The notes: generated by a model from the letters alone, not told the origin. 64,000 bases of DNA from DASZWJ01 sp963813895 (GCA_963813895.1 CAWFAS010000005.1:124001-188000); one strand, 5' to 3'; shown: positions 45,346 to 54,684, counted from the stretch's first letter. Numbers and translations: made by a program.

Positions 45346-47754
45346 TCATTTCTTCTTTTTTCTAGCTCTTTTTTTCGGTTCATGCTGCATTTTTTTAGCA
45401 AATTTCTCCAAACTTTTTTCTACTAAGTAATTAATAGTACCCGCGGGAAATTTACCGTTCTTGTTACCTTCACCCGCAGGTATTCCTGTTAACAAAGTTA
45501 TCATTTCATCAACAGTTTCAGCGGGATAAATATGAAATTTTTTTGCTTTGACAGCAGCTATTACATCATCTCTAAGCATAAGGTTCTGAGTATTAATAGC
45601 GGGGATAATTATTCCCTGGTTACCATGTAACCCGCGCAGCTTACAGACATCAAAAAAGCCTTCGATCTTCTCATTAACACCACCTATAGCCTGAATATCA
45701 CCCATTTGATTTATCGAGCCAGTAACTGCAAGATTTTGCTTCATTGGGACGTTGGCGATGGCAGATAATAAACAACAAAGTTCTGCTGCAGATGCACTAT
45801 CACCTTCTACCGCTCCATAAGTTTGTTCAAATACCAAACTTGCAGATAAGGAAAAGGGAGAATCAATCACATAACGTCCGGCTAAAAATCCGGCTAAAAT
45901 GAGCACCCCTTTAGCATGAATAGGACCGCTCAATTGTACTTCGCGCTCAATATCAATAATATTGCCAGAACCAGGTCGCACGATTGCCGTAATTCGCGTC
46001 GGGTGGCCGAAACTAAAATGACCTAATTCTATAACCGTAAGTCCATTGATCTGCCCTACTTGCTCGCCGCTGGTTAAAATTAAAATAAAATTACGTTTGA
46101 TACTCTCATAAAAATTTTGTTGTATACGATCTTGACGCGCAATGGCTGCCTGGATAGCAACTTGTACATCTTGAGCATCGGTCACTTGCTTATTCAATTG
46201 TTTAGCAAAATAATCTGCTTCATGCATTAAATCTTTGATGCAGCGCAAATGAGTAGATAACTTTAATTGATCTTCCGCCATACGTGTGCTGAAATCCATA
46301 ATGGACGCTACGGCTTCTCTATGCAAAGGTAATAGCTGTGATTTGTGTGCCAGCCTGGCGATCAAATGGGCGTATTTTTTTATATTATCTGCGTTACGCA
46401 CTATTTCTTCTTCAAAATCTGCCACCACTTTAAACAATTCATCAAAATCGGCATCAAATTCACTGAGTAAATAATAGGTATTGCGATCGCCCAGCAGTAC
46501 TATCTTTACTTGCAAGGACATAGGTGAGGGTTCTAATGAAGTAACACTCATTAATCCCATCATATTTTCAGGCAGTTCAATCTTTAACCTTGAGGCAGTC
46601 AATGCACGTTTTAATCCTTCCCAGGCGAAGGGTTCTCGTAATAGTTTTATGGCATCGATAATCAAATAGCCGCCGTTAGCTGTATGTAATGCGCCTGATC
46701 TGATAAGGGAAAAATCAGTAATTAGTGTGCCAAAATGGGCAATGTGTTCTATACGGCCCATTAAATTAAGATAGGATGGATTTTCTTCATAGATAACTGG
46801 GGCGGAGGTTTTTTCACAATTGTCTACTACCACATTGACCAGATAGCGCGAAAGGGATTTTTTGCTATCGTTAGTTAAGGAGGCGGGGGAACTTTCATCA
46901 CGTTTAAGAAAATCTTTTACATTGAGGATGATATCGTGTTCTACCGCATTCAAGTAATCAATAACCTGGGGAAATGGCGCATACTTGCGTTTGAATTCTT
47001 CGATAAAGCGATCGACTGCCATTAAAGTAAATTCGCGTCGCGCTTCTTTTTCTTTTTTGCGACGTTCTTTATGCAGGTAAGGAATTTGTTTCAATAAATT
47101 AGCCAGTCGGTCACTAAATTGGTCAATGAGAGTTTCTTTTTCGTCCCGTTCTTTTTTAGGGAGTTTATTAAATTGTTCTGGGGTCAGTGTGTCACCTTTT
47201 TTATTAACAGGTGAAATAGTAAATCCTTCTTGAGAGGACACAATGGAGAGTTGATGTTTCTGCGCTTCTTCGCTGACATTGGCCAGCATTTTTTGCTGCT
47301 CTTTAGCTGCCTCATCGCTTATATTCTGCATGCGCGTGCGATATTCATCGCTTTCAAACAAAGCGGGAATGGAAGTGCTGAGATCTTCGACTAACCCCTG
47401 CATGTCATCGCGCAGTTGGCATCCCTTACCAGGGGCTAATTGCAAGGCAATAGGTCTTTGCGGGTCCTCGAAGTTATATATATAGCATGCATCATTCGGA
47501 ACAGGCTGATTAGCTGCTGCCGTCTCTAAAATGGAACGCACTAAGGAAAGTTTACCCACGCCAGAAGGCCCCATGGCGTATAGATTGTAACCTTTACTAT
47601 TTAAGCCAATACTGAGTTCAATTGCTTTAAGTGCTCGATTTTGGCCAACGAATTCAGTTGCATCAAGGACCTCTGCAGTCGTTTCAAAATCAAACTTTGA
47701 CGAGTCAGTTTTTTGGACTAACTTTGTGTAAGAAAGGGCAGGTATTTTTTTCAT
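45346..47754 (-). CDS. LonB-like ATP-dependent protease (YcbZ/LonH type)
   Basis: 802 residues from ATG 47754 (MKKIPALSYTKLVQKTDSSK); a TTG ten codons upstream is less likely. Walker A near residue 62 reads MGPSGVGKLSLVRSIL, with Leu in place of the usual Thr/Ser after Lys. A coiled, charged insertion follows (about 180-270), then AAA elements (GALHTANGGYLIIDAIKLLR). The C-terminal Lon peptidase domain has the Ser in YGAVEGDSASAAELCCLLSA and the Lys in GGVNEKIEGFFDVC. The tail is very basic (MQHEPKKRARKKKK). It is likely a soluble or membrane-associated quality-control protease. The altered Walker A is worth noting. Confidence 0.9.
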   Translation of the reverse strand: MKKIPALSYTKLVQKTDSSKFDFETTAEVLDATEFVGQNRALKAIELSIGLNSKGYNLYAMGPSGVGKLSLVRSILETAAANQPVPNDACYIYNFEDPQRPIALQLAPGKGCQLRDDMQGLVEDLSTSIPALFESDEYRTRMQNISDEAAKEQQKMLANVSEEAQKHQLSIVSSQEGFTISPVNKKGDTLTPEQFNKLPKKERDEKETLIDQFSDRLANLLKQIPYLHKERRKKEKEARREFTLMAVDRFIEEFKRKYAPFPQVIDYLNAVEHDIILNVKDFLKRDESSPASLTNDSKKSLSRYLVNVVVDNCEKTSAPVIYEENPSYLNLMGRIEHIAHFGTLITDFSLIRSGALHTANGGYLIIDAIKLLREPFAWEGLKRALTASRLKIELPENMMGLMSVTSLEPSPMSLQVKIVLLGDRNTYYLLSEFDADFDELFKVVADFEEEIVRNADNIKKYAHLIARLAHKSQLLPLHREAVASIMDFSTRMAEDQLKLSTHLRCIKDLMHEADYFAKQLNKQVTDAQDVQVAIQAAIARQDRIQQNFYESIKRNFILILTSGEQVGQINGLTVIELGHFSFGHPTRITAIVRPGSGNIIDIEREVQLSGPIHAKGVLILAGFLAGRYVIDSPFSLSASLVFEQTYGAVEGDSASAAELCCLLSAIANVPMKQNLAVTGSINQMGDIQAIGGVNEKIEGFFDVCKLRGLHGNQGIIIPAINTQNLMLRDDVIAAVKAKKFHIYPAETVDEMITLLTGIPAGEGNKNGKFPAGTINYLVEKSLEKFAKKMQHEPKKRARKKKK

Positions 47755-47874
47755 GATAAGCTCATCACTCCTTTGATAATGCAACCAGGTCTGATAATTG
47801 AGTCGGAATTTAATGCATGCACGTATTCATTCACGCTTAAATGACCTGGATGCTCCTTTTTCTTGCGAAAGCCC

Positions 47875-48013
47875 TAATATACTTCAGCACCATAACTGGG
47901 AAGCCAATAGAGACCGCCCCCATCCTAACCTTCCCCCGCAAGCGGGGGAAGGTTAGGATGGGGGCAGTCTCTATTGGCTCTTTTGTTAGCATGCTGAAGT
48001 GTTACTAATATTA
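47875..48013. repeat. palindromic intergenic element, family A core with different ends
   Basis: The central hairpin CATCCTAACCTTCCCCCGCA mirrored at 47940-47965 equals the family A core, with a T-to-A change in both arms (CCCCCATCC/GGATGGGGG), so the change is compensated. The outer arms (TAATATACTTCAGCACC and the partner GCTGAAGTGTTACTAATATTA) differ from other copies. The rest of 47755-48095 shows no gene. Confidence 0.8.
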
Positions 48014-48095
48014 TACCTCGCAAATAAGTTAGCTGCTGTATTAATTTACGCCATGAATAGGTTCGTTAAATAATGGTTAAGGTTCGCTGGCGGGC

Positions 48096-48145
48096 TTGAC
48101 AACTAATAGTAATGATCTAATATGTACATGTATGTACATAGGAGG
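48096..48145 (+). promoter_or_regulatory. promoter with double palindromic operator
   Basis: TTGACA at 48096-48101 and TAATAT at 48118-48123 (spacer 16) form a promoter. Two copies of the self-complementary octamer ATGTACAT stand at 48122-48129 and 48132-48139, centred 10 bases (one helical turn) apart. This is a typical arrangement for cooperative binding of ribbon-helix-helix dimers. GGAGG at 48141-48145 is the ribosome site for the ATG at 48150. Confidence 0.75.
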
Positions 48146-48149
48146 TCGT

Positions 48150-48425
48150 ATGACAATTGCATCAGAACGCATTGTAGTGCAAGTAACGCCAAAGCAAAAA
48201 AAAGAGATTGCTGCGGTAGCTCGGCGTGTTGGATTGAACACCAGTGAATTAATGCGCCAAGCTGCAAGTCAATTTCAAGCAGTGGAAAATAAACAGGATA
48301 TAGATGCTTTATTACGGCAAGTACAGCGCGCAACGCAGGAAGCAGAACAGGCAATGGATCAGGCATTGGCATTTATTGTGGAATCTAACCAGCGCATCCA
48401 AAAACTACAAGAAAGGAGCCATTGA
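48150..48425 (+). CDS. small ribbon-helix-helix-like DNA-binding protein
   Basis: 91 residues from ATG 48150. The longer frame to 48096 reads through the promoter. The N-terminus RIVVQVTPKQKKEIAAVARR then VGLNTSELMRQAA fits the strand-helix-helix pattern of MetJ/Arc-type antitoxins and repressors, and the rest is a long Gln/Glu-rich helix (ALLRQVQRATQEAEQAMDQA) suited to coiled-coil pairing. The gene has its own promoter with two palindromic octamers, so self-repression is likely. Its stop overlaps the next gene's ATG by one base (TGATG). It could be the antitoxin of an unrecognised pair. Confidence 0.7.
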   Translation: MTIASERIVVQVTPKQKKEIAAVARRVGLNTSELMRQAASQFQAVENKQDIDALLRQVQRATQEAEQAMDQALAFIVESNQRIQKLQERSH

Positions 48426-48634
48426 TGGGTGTAACGGATAAAATGTGGGATGCACTGACCACAGTGATTAAAATGAACGACAAAATTGTTTCATTAGCAG
48501 GTGCAGTCAAAGAGCAGCAGAGCAAAATTGAAATACTTTCGGAAAGAGTTATTAAGTTAGAAACCATGCTGGAATTGCTAGTACATTTTTCAAAGAGTAA
48601 GCAAACTCTATTAAATGCAATTGTCGAGGATTAA
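48425..48634 (+). CDS. small coiled-coil protein, partner of the ribbon-helix-helix gene
   Basis: 69 residues from ATG 48425 (MGVTDKMWDALTTVIKMNDK). It is almost entirely a heptad-patterned helix (EQQSKIEILSERVIKLETML), with no enzyme motif. It is coupled to the upstream gene by a one-base stop-start overlap and has no promoter of its own. I do not recognise it. The layout resembles a toxin-antitoxin operon, but the second product looks structural rather than catalytic. Confidence 0.65.
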   Translation: MGVTDKMWDALTTVIKMNDKIVSLAGAVKEQQSKIEILSERVIKLETMLELLVHFSKSKQTLLNAIVED

Positions 48635-48635
48635 A

Positions 48636-49847
48636 TTATTCAGAGCGCAAAGTCTGAATAGGATCCAACTGCGACGCTTTATATGCTGGATAATAACCGA
48701 AAAATATTCCCACCAAGACCGAAACAGTAAAGCCAATAATCAGTGGCGTAGCGAATATGGTGAAGTTCCACTGGCTGAACAGGGCAATAATTAACGATGC
48801 AAGCTCACCGATGATCATTCCCAGTGTCCCGCCAAATAAAGTCAACACAATAGCATCAGTTAAAAACATCGCCTGAATATCATGTTTTTTCGCGCCTATG
48901 GCTAGGCGGATCCCAATTTCTCGTCGCCGCTCTATAACTGAAACCAGCATAATATTCATCACACCAATTCCGCCGACCAATAATGAAATGCCGCCAATTG
49001 AACCCAGCATTAAAGTGAAGGTCTGCCGTTGTTTCTGCATTCTGCCAATTAATTCTTTGGCGCTTCGGGCGAATAATTTAGCGTTAGGTATAACCTGATT
49101 GATTGCCCGTTCTAATTTCTGTTGTACTACGTTCACGTCGGTATCGGGTTTTAGTTTAAACAAAACATTTTGAATGCGAACATATCTATTCAAGTCAAAA
49201 GATGCCTCGATGGGTATGATGATGGCACGATTAATATTGGCATACATAAACATATTTTCTGGCCATGGCTTAATCGTACCGACTACTGTAAAAAAACGAT
49301 CGCCCACCCGAATCTGTTCACCAATGAGTTTAAAGGCGCCATTTTTGCGCATATTCTGCGCAATATCACTGCCAATGGTACAGAAATATTGTTGTTTATC
49401 TAATTTACTGACTAAACGTCCAGAGTCAATTTCGATTTTGATGATAGAACCAAGCGCTTTAGTAGCGCCGATAATATTGCCGCTAATGGGTTTGCCGGCA
49501 TAAGAAATTTGTGAATAGTCAGAAGTGTAGGGGGCCGCATTTAAAATTTCCGGGATAGATTTTGCAATCCATTCAATGTCTCCCAGAGACAACTTTGGCG
49601 CCTGGTCGCCGGTAGGTTGGCCCGGCTGGCTCTCTAAAGTAATGGCAAATAAATCAGTACCTAAAGTTTTAAACTGATCGAGGGCATGTTGCGTGGCTAA
49701 TTGGCCGCTGGAAATTAATGCCACGACGGAAGCGGTGCCCACTAATATCCCCAGTAAGGTTAATAGGGAGCGTAGTTTATAGAGCCATAGGTTTTGTATG
49801 GACTCATGCAGATGTCGTTTTAGGTTTAATGTTACCGGATGGGGCAT
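48636..49847 (-). CDS. MacB-like ABC transporter permease
   Basis: 403 residues. An N-terminal membrane segment (LWLYKLRSLLTLLGILVGTA) is followed by the MacB periplasmic core domain (about 45-240). Then come the FtsX-like three-segment C-terminal part, with GGIGVMNIMLVSVIERRREI and GIRLAIGAKKHDIQAMFLTD. Unlike E. coli MacB, the ATPase is a separate protein, encoded at 49980-50666. Together with the adaptor and outer-membrane channel upstream it forms a tripartite exporter. It is the last gene of the operon and is set off from the ATPase gene by a palindromic element. The substrate is unknown. Confidence 0.92.
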   Translation of the reverse strand: MPHPVTLNLKRHLHESIQNLWLYKLRSLLTLLGILVGTASVVALISSGQLATQHALDQFKTLGTDLFAITLESQPGQPTGDQAPKLSLGDIEWIAKSIPEILNAAPYTSDYSQISYAGKPISGNIIGATKALGSIIKIEIDSGRLVSKLDKQQYFCTIGSDIAQNMRKNGAFKLIGEQIRVGDRFFTVVGTIKPWPENMFMYANINRAIIIPIEASFDLNRYVRIQNVLFKLKPDTDVNVVQQKLERAINQVIPNAKLFARSAKELIGRMQKQRQTFTLMLGSIGGISLLVGGIGVMNIMLVSVIERRREIGIRLAIGAKKHDIQAMFLTDAIVLTLFGGTLGMIIGELASLIIALFSQWNFTIFATPLIIGFTVSVLVGIFFGYYPAYKASQLDPIQTLRSE

Positions 49848-49866
49848 TGGTTGGGGTTCCAGTTAT

Positions 49867-49965
49867 GTAATGGGGTCAAGTCTTGGCATTTGACATTGGC
49901 AGGGTCATTTGAAAAATCAAATCAATTCGTTGCCAATGTCAAATGCCAAGACTTGACCCCATTAC
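49867..49965. repeat. palindromic intergenic element, family G
   Basis: Perfect 35-base arms (starting GTAATGGGGTCAAGTCTTGG) surround about 29 bases, between the ATPase and permease genes of the efflux operon. The GGGGTCAAGTCTT-type sequence resembles repeats moved by REP-associated IS200-like transposases in other bacteria; none is encoded in the window. It may reduce transcription of the permease gene. Confidence 0.9.
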
Positions 49966-49979
49966 AGGATGACAGGCAG

Positions 49980-50666
49980 TCAGGATGACACCTTAAAAGT
50001 CTCCCCCACAATTTTACCATCGGCAATCTGTATGATGCGGTTGCATTGTTCCGCTATATGAATATCATGAGTGACTATAATAATAGTGGTCTTGTCATTA
50101 CGGTTAATATCTAGTAATAAATTCATAATGCTTTGTCCTGTTTTCGAATCCAATGAGCCAGTTGGCTCATCTGCTAAAATAATTTTCGGTTTTCCAACTA
50201 ACGCGCGCGCAATGGCGACACGTTGTTGTTGACCGCCAGAAAGTTGATTGGGGCGGTGATCGTAAAGGTCAGCGAGGCCTACTTTTTCCAGACTGGCCAG
50301 TGAGAGTTTTTCAATGTCGGCTGGCTTCATATTGCGATAACTGAGTGGCAGGCCTACATTTTGTAGGGCAGTTAATCTAGGTAATAAGAAAAATAACTGA
50401 AATATAAATCCTATAGAATGATTACGGAATTCAGCAGTTTCATTATCACTTAAGCTCGATACTTCTGTGCTATTCAAATAATAGTGACCGCTGGTTGGTT
50501 TATCTAACAGGCCAATGATATTCATGGTGGTAGTTTTGCCAGAACCGGAGGAACCAATGAGTGCTACCAATTCGCCATCCGTTATGGAAAGGTTAAGGTC
50601 GTGTAAGGCATGGACCGTATGATGCCCTAGTTGGTAAGTCTTGGTTACATGAGAAAGCTGGATCAA
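49980..50666 (-). CDS. MacB/LolD-type ABC transporter ATPase
   Basis: 228 residues. It has Walker A (LIGSSGSGKTTTMNIIGLLD), the Q-loop region (IGFIFQLFFLLPRLTALQNV), the signature LSGGQQQRVAIARAL, Walker B (IILADEPTGSLDS) and the H-loop (IIIVTHD). This ATPase powers the separate FtsX-like permease. It is the third gene of the OMF-adaptor-ATPase-permease operon, 44 bases after the adaptor gene. Confidence 0.95.
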   Translation of the reverse strand: MIQLSHVTKTYQLGHHTVHALHDLNLSITDGELVALIGSSGSGKTTTMNIIGLLDKPTSGHYYLNSTEVSSLSDNETAEFRNHSIGFIFQLFFLLPRLTALQNVGLPLSYRNMKPADIEKLSLASLEKVGLADLYDHRPNQLSGGQQQRVAIARALVGKPKIILADEPTGSLDSKTGQSIMNLLLDINRNDKTTIIIVTHDIHIAEQCNRIIQIADGKIVGETFKVSS

Positions 50667-50710
50667 GTTTACACCTGTAGTAAATTATTTTTTGACTGAG
50701 CCAGTTGGCA

Positions 50711-51901
50711 TTAGTGCGAACCAACAATGACTTTATCTCCGGGTTTTAAACCATTCAGAATAGTGACGTTATCTATATCAGTCGTACCTGGTTCAACCAC
50801 AATATCGCGGGGTTTACCGCTTTTAGGATCAATGATAGTGACCATAGATTCTCCGCTCGCTGAGGTAAAAACCGCTGCAATGGGTATTTTAATTTGCGGC
50901 TGACTGGTAATGGCCAAATCCACTTTAATGCTCATACCTACTTTAATTAGGTTACGCTCTAGCGGGGTAATTTCTGGAACCATAATCACTACTGGAAAAT
51001 TAGCTAATCCGCCACCACCCTCACCAGTTTTTGCCTGTTTGCCGACGGTAGTCACCTTGCCATAAAACAAGAGTCCGGGTAATGCGGAGCTATTTAAAGT
51101 TGCGGCTTGGCCTGTAGCAATCTTATTAATATCCGTTTCACTTACATTAATAGTGACGCTGATTCCAGACATATCCCCAATGCTAACGGCGATCTGGTTC
51201 TGTTTAATTTCACTGCCGGCTGATAGTGTTTTACTGCCGCCGCTATTATCACTGGTGCCACTTTTTTCAGGTGTCAAGGCAATACCAGACAGGGGAGCTA
51301 CCACGCTGAATTCGTCATATTGTTTTTGTAGCATTTTTTCAATAGCAGCCACATTCTGTAAGGTCAGGTTTTCTATATTTTGTGGGGCGCCAGGTTTCTT
51401 TTTGATGATGGCTCTAAGGGCGGTGGTGGAATTGATATAAGCCAACTCACTAGTAGCTAACTGACTTTTTTGATTTAAATAATCTTCACGATCCACAATA
51501 CCCGCTTTAAAAAGCGCAGTAGTTCCTTCAAAGTTTCGTTTATTTTGCAAGTACTGGTCTTTATCTTTTATATAATTAGTTAATGCGGTGGCATAATCTT
51601 GCTGTGATTTAGTGGAAGTAATTTTCATAAGGACCTGACCTTTGGTAACCTGATCTCCATAGCTAAAATATAGATCATCGATAACTCCGTCGACAGGACT
51701 AATGATGTTGTTTGTATTTAGGGGTTGTATGCTGCCACTGTAGAATAAATGGCTAGTTGTGGATGCGATGGTGGCAGTTATTATACGTTGCTCCGAGGTG
51801 GTTGTGTTCATGGACACAGCCTCTTGTTTTTTGCAGCTGACACTAACCAGTGTGATGGCCATAAATAAAGTGGTATTAAGTAGTAATTTTAGATAAAACA
51901 T
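50711..51901 (-). CDS. MacA-like periplasmic adaptor of an ABC efflux pump
   Basis: 396 residues. The N-terminus MFYLKLLLNTTLFMAITLVS then VSCKK looks like a lipoprotein signal with the lipid-bearing Cys at 23. The lipoyl half-motifs flank a coiled-coil hairpin (GVIDDLYFSYGDQVTKGQVL and DEFSVVAPLSGIAL). The beta-barrel and membrane-proximal domains follow (about 220-396; LNGLKPGDKVIVGSH at the end). It bridges the permease and the TolC-like channel. It lies ten bases downstream of the channel gene. Confidence 0.92.
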   Translation of the reverse strand: MFYLKLLLNTTLFMAITLVSVSCKKQEAVSMNTTTSEQRIITATIASTTSHLFYSGSIQPLNTNNIISPVDGVIDDLYFSYGDQVTKGQVLMKITSTKSQQDYATALTNYIKDKDQYLQNKRNFEGTTALFKAGIVDREDYLNQKSQLATSELAYINSTTALRAIIKKKPGAPQNIENLTLQNVAAIEKMLQKQYDEFSVVAPLSGIALTPEKSGTSDNSGGSKTLSAGSEIKQNQIAVSIGDMSGISVTINVSETDINKIATGQAATLNSSALPGLLFYGKVTTVGKQAKTGEGGGGLANFPVVIMVPEITPLERNLIKVGMSIKVDLAITSQPQIKIPIAAVFTSASGESMVTIIDPKSGKPRDIVVEPGTTDIDNVTILNGLKPGDKVIVGSH

Positions 51902-51911
51902 AATTTTCCAG

Positions 51912-53387
51912 TTAATAAGTTAATTCAATATTCCATTTATCTAAGGTGGTTCCCAGTGTTTGGAAAAAAGCTTCAACGGCAGTTATATATTGAATTTGTT
52001 GTCCAATGTAACCAATTTGTGCATTGGTTAATGAACTTTGTAGGGAGGTCAATTCAAAGGTAGTGGTTTTGCCGTAGTTAAACTTTATTTTCGCTATATT
52101 CAAACTTTGTTGGGCAAGTTTTACGCTGCTTTGGGCTAACTGCAGCTGTCGCTGACTAAACACTACGGTATTGTAAGCATTTGTCACTTGAGTTATTAGT
52201 GCATATTTTTGCTGCGTCAAATTAACTTTAGCCTGCTCTAGGGCAACTTTGGCGGAGACTAACTGCTCTTGGCGCGTTAAATCATGGATAGGAATATCCA
52301 GGTCTAAAGTAAGACTTTTGCTGCCCACGGCTGTTGAACCCGCTGCAGGTTTGATTGGCTGCAATAATTCGGCCGTGGCATTGAGCTGCCATTTCTGCTG
52401 GTCCTTGGCAACGATGACACCTCTTTCTGTTATTTTGTAGGTGAGTAGTGCCGACAGATATACTGTGTTATGTTCGAGGGCAATATCGATGCTTTCCTTT
52501 AGGGGAGGAAGGGGCTTAAGTGAATAATTAATTTTTTTGTCAACGTTGACCTTCGCATTTGGATCTAACCCCAGCAGGGTTAGTAGGTTTTGATAGCTTT
52601 GCAACACTGCATTTTGATTTTGACTAATTGAGAGTTCACTATTAGCAATATTTAGCTGCTGTTGAATTTGTTCAGTTTCAGCAGCTTTGCCCACTTTTAT
52701 TTTTGCCCTCGTTTGGTTCAGGGTATTTTGTTCATCGCGTATAGATAGTTTATTTATTTCTAAATTATTATAAGCTTGCACTAGTTGATAGTATGCGTTA
52801 ATCACTTCCACAACCTGAGATATAACATTATTTTTAAAATTTAATTGATTAATTTTTTCTGTGTCAATAGCGGAATAAAGGCCGGCCATGGTAACTGTGG
52901 GTCCAAACCCGCGTAATAAAGGTTGTGTCACGGTTACAGAGGCGTCGGTAGTAATTGCGGAAGGATTATTAGGGTTTATAATATTTGTCAAACCGGTATT
53001 GATTTGTGTGCCATAGGGTGTAAGGTAATTAATGGTGGGAAATCCACTATAACTGGGTTTTGAATTGTTTTGAAATAGTGCTTGGCCCGTTAAACCGATT
53101 TGTGGAGCAAACTGGTCATGGGCAACGGCTAGGGAAAATTTGTCCACTACGCGTTGCAATTCTGCATTTTTGACATTTGGACTAAAGCGCATAGCCAGCA
53201 AAATGGCGTCTCGTAAGCTCAATATAGGCGCACTGTCTGTTGCAGGAAGTTGAATGTTATAGCTTGCATTAGGTAACGTGGGCGGGGGAGGTGCTTCATC
53301 GCTTTGGGCGTAAGTACAGGGTATGTAAAAAATACCGAGTAGGGCATAACCTATCGCTAAAAGGGTGCACAAACGTCGATTGGGCAT
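51912..53387 (-). CDS. TolC family outer membrane efflux protein
   Basis: 491 residues. A signal peptide (LCTLLAIGYALLGIFYIPCT, cleavage after YAQ) precedes two OEP repeats, each with long helices. Examples are LRDAILLAMRFSPNVKNAEL in the first half and LVSAKVALEQAKVNLTQQKY in the second. The channel spans the outer membrane and periplasm as a trimer. It is the first gene of the four-gene efflux operon; the promoter is probably in 53388-53516, shared divergently with the aldolase gene. Confidence 0.92.
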   Translation of the reverse strand: MPNRRLCTLLAIGYALLGIFYIPCTYAQSDEAPPPPTLPNASYNIQLPATDSAPILSLRDAILLAMRFSPNVKNAELQRVVDKFSLAVAHDQFAPQIGLTGQALFQNNSKPSYSGFPTINYLTPYGTQINTGLTNIINPNNPSAITTDASVTVTQPLLRGFGPTVTMAGLYSAIDTEKINQLNFKNNVISQVVEVINAYYQLVQAYNNLEINKLSIRDEQNTLNQTRAKIKVGKAAETEQIQQQLNIANSELSISQNQNAVLQSYQNLLTLLGLDPNAKVNVDKKINYSLKPLPPLKESIDIALEHNTVYLSALLTYKITERGVIVAKDQQKWQLNATAELLQPIKPAAGSTAVGSKSLTLDLDIPIHDLTRQEQLVSAKVALEQAKVNLTQQKYALITQVTNAYNTVVFSQRQLQLAQSSVKLAQQSLNIAKIKFNYGKTTTFELTSLQSSLTNAQIGYIGQQIQYITAVEAFFQTLGTTLDKWNIELTY

Positions 53388-53516
53388 GGGCGCGTTAACT
53401 TTGTAAATAAAGTGCTTAAACCGTTGAAGTGTATCAAAATTTTTATTGTAGCGAAATAGGCGGCAGGATGTTATGAGGTTATACTGCTACGGGTTTAATA
53501 TCCACAGGAAAATTCT

Positions 53517-54611
53517 ATGAGTTCTATGTTTGAAGGCATCGATTTATACAGCGATACGGTAACCAGGCCTACACTGGAAATGCGCAAGGCTATTCTGATG
53601 GCAGAGGTGGGTGACGAGCAAAAGGCTGAGGATCCAACGACTCTTCAGCTCGAAAAAATGGTGGCTGATTTATTGGGATTTTCAGCTGCGCTATTTTTCC
53701 CTTCAGCGACGATGGCAAACGAGATAGCTATCCGCACATTTTGCAGTCCCGGTGATGAATTAATAGCCGCAGAGAACTGCCATTTATTTTTAGCAGAAGC
53801 TGGAGGTCCCGCTATTCATAGTGCAGTGATGTGTAAGCCAATACCAGCATCCACAGGAATATTTTCGGCTGAAGAGGTCAGGCAGCGTTATCAATGGCTT
53901 AAAGGGCCGCATTTTTCTACGACTAAGTTAATCAGCGTTGAGAATACTACTAATATGGGCGGGGGATTTCCCTGGACTCAGAATGATTTGCAGCAAATTA
54001 TAGAAGTGGCGGATGAATTGGGCTTAAAAAAACATATGGACGGAGCACGTTTTTTCAATGCCAGTGTAAAGACTGGGTTAGCTCCAGATAAAATAGCGGC
54101 TGGCTTTGATGCAGTCACGATTTGTTTGTCGAAAGGGCTGGGTTGTCCAATGGGGGCTGTATTAGTTTTTGATGAAATCCATTTTGAAAAGGTACGTAAG
54201 CTAAAGCAATTGATGGGTGGAGCTATGCGGCAGAGCGGTATGATGGCTGCTGCCTGCATTTATGCATTGAATCACCATATTAACCGTTTATCTCAAGATC
54301 ATGACAATGCCGATTTTTTAGCTTCAAAGCTTCGAGAAATACCGCAGCTTCGTCTAAATCCTCCTGCTACGAATATGGTATTTTTTGAATGGATTTCTAA
54401 TGCGATGAGTGCGGCGGAGTTTAACGAATGTTGTTTACAAAAAGGCCTTAGATTATCCCAGGTCGGTCCTAGAAAATTCAGGGCGATGACGCATCTCGAC
54501 GTCACTAGGAACGAGATTGAGATGGCGGCTTCAATAATTGCAGAAATATGCACTGATGCGGGTGTCGCCAATTGCAAGCATAGTGTGGTTATTTCTGGAG
54601 ATCGACCGTAA
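53517..54611 (+). CDS. ltaE: low-specificity L-threonine aldolase
   Basis: 364 residues. It cleaves L-threonine or allo-threonine to glycine and acetaldehyde with pyridoxal phosphate. Visible are IDLYSDTVTRPTLEMRKAIL, FFPSATMANEIAIRTFC, the His stacking region, HMDGARFFNA and the PLP lysine in VTICLSKGLGCPMGAVL. Its length is slightly above the bacterial norm (about 340), because of a short C-terminal tail. It is transcribed divergently from the efflux operon. Confidence 0.92.
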   Translation: MSSMFEGIDLYSDTVTRPTLEMRKAILMAEVGDEQKAEDPTTLQLEKMVADLLGFSAALFFPSATMANEIAIRTFCSPGDELIAAENCHLFLAEAGGPAIHSAVMCKPIPASTGIFSAEEVRQRYQWLKGPHFSTTKLISVENTTNMGGGFPWTQNDLQQIIEVADELGLKKHMDGARFFNASVKTGLAPDKIAAGFDAVTICLSKGLGCPMGAVLVFDEIHFEKVRKLKQLMGGAMRQSGMMAAACIYALNHHINRLSQDHDNADFLASKLREIPQLRLNPPATNMVFFEWISNAMSAAEFNECCLQKGLRLSQVGPRKFRAMTHLDVTRNEIEMAASIIAEICTDAGVANCKHSVVISGDRP

Positions 54612-54684
54612 TGCTCTGAAAAAACAAACTGTCATCCTGGGTGCAGACTGTCATCCGGACACTTTGCTGTCAACTTAATACTTT

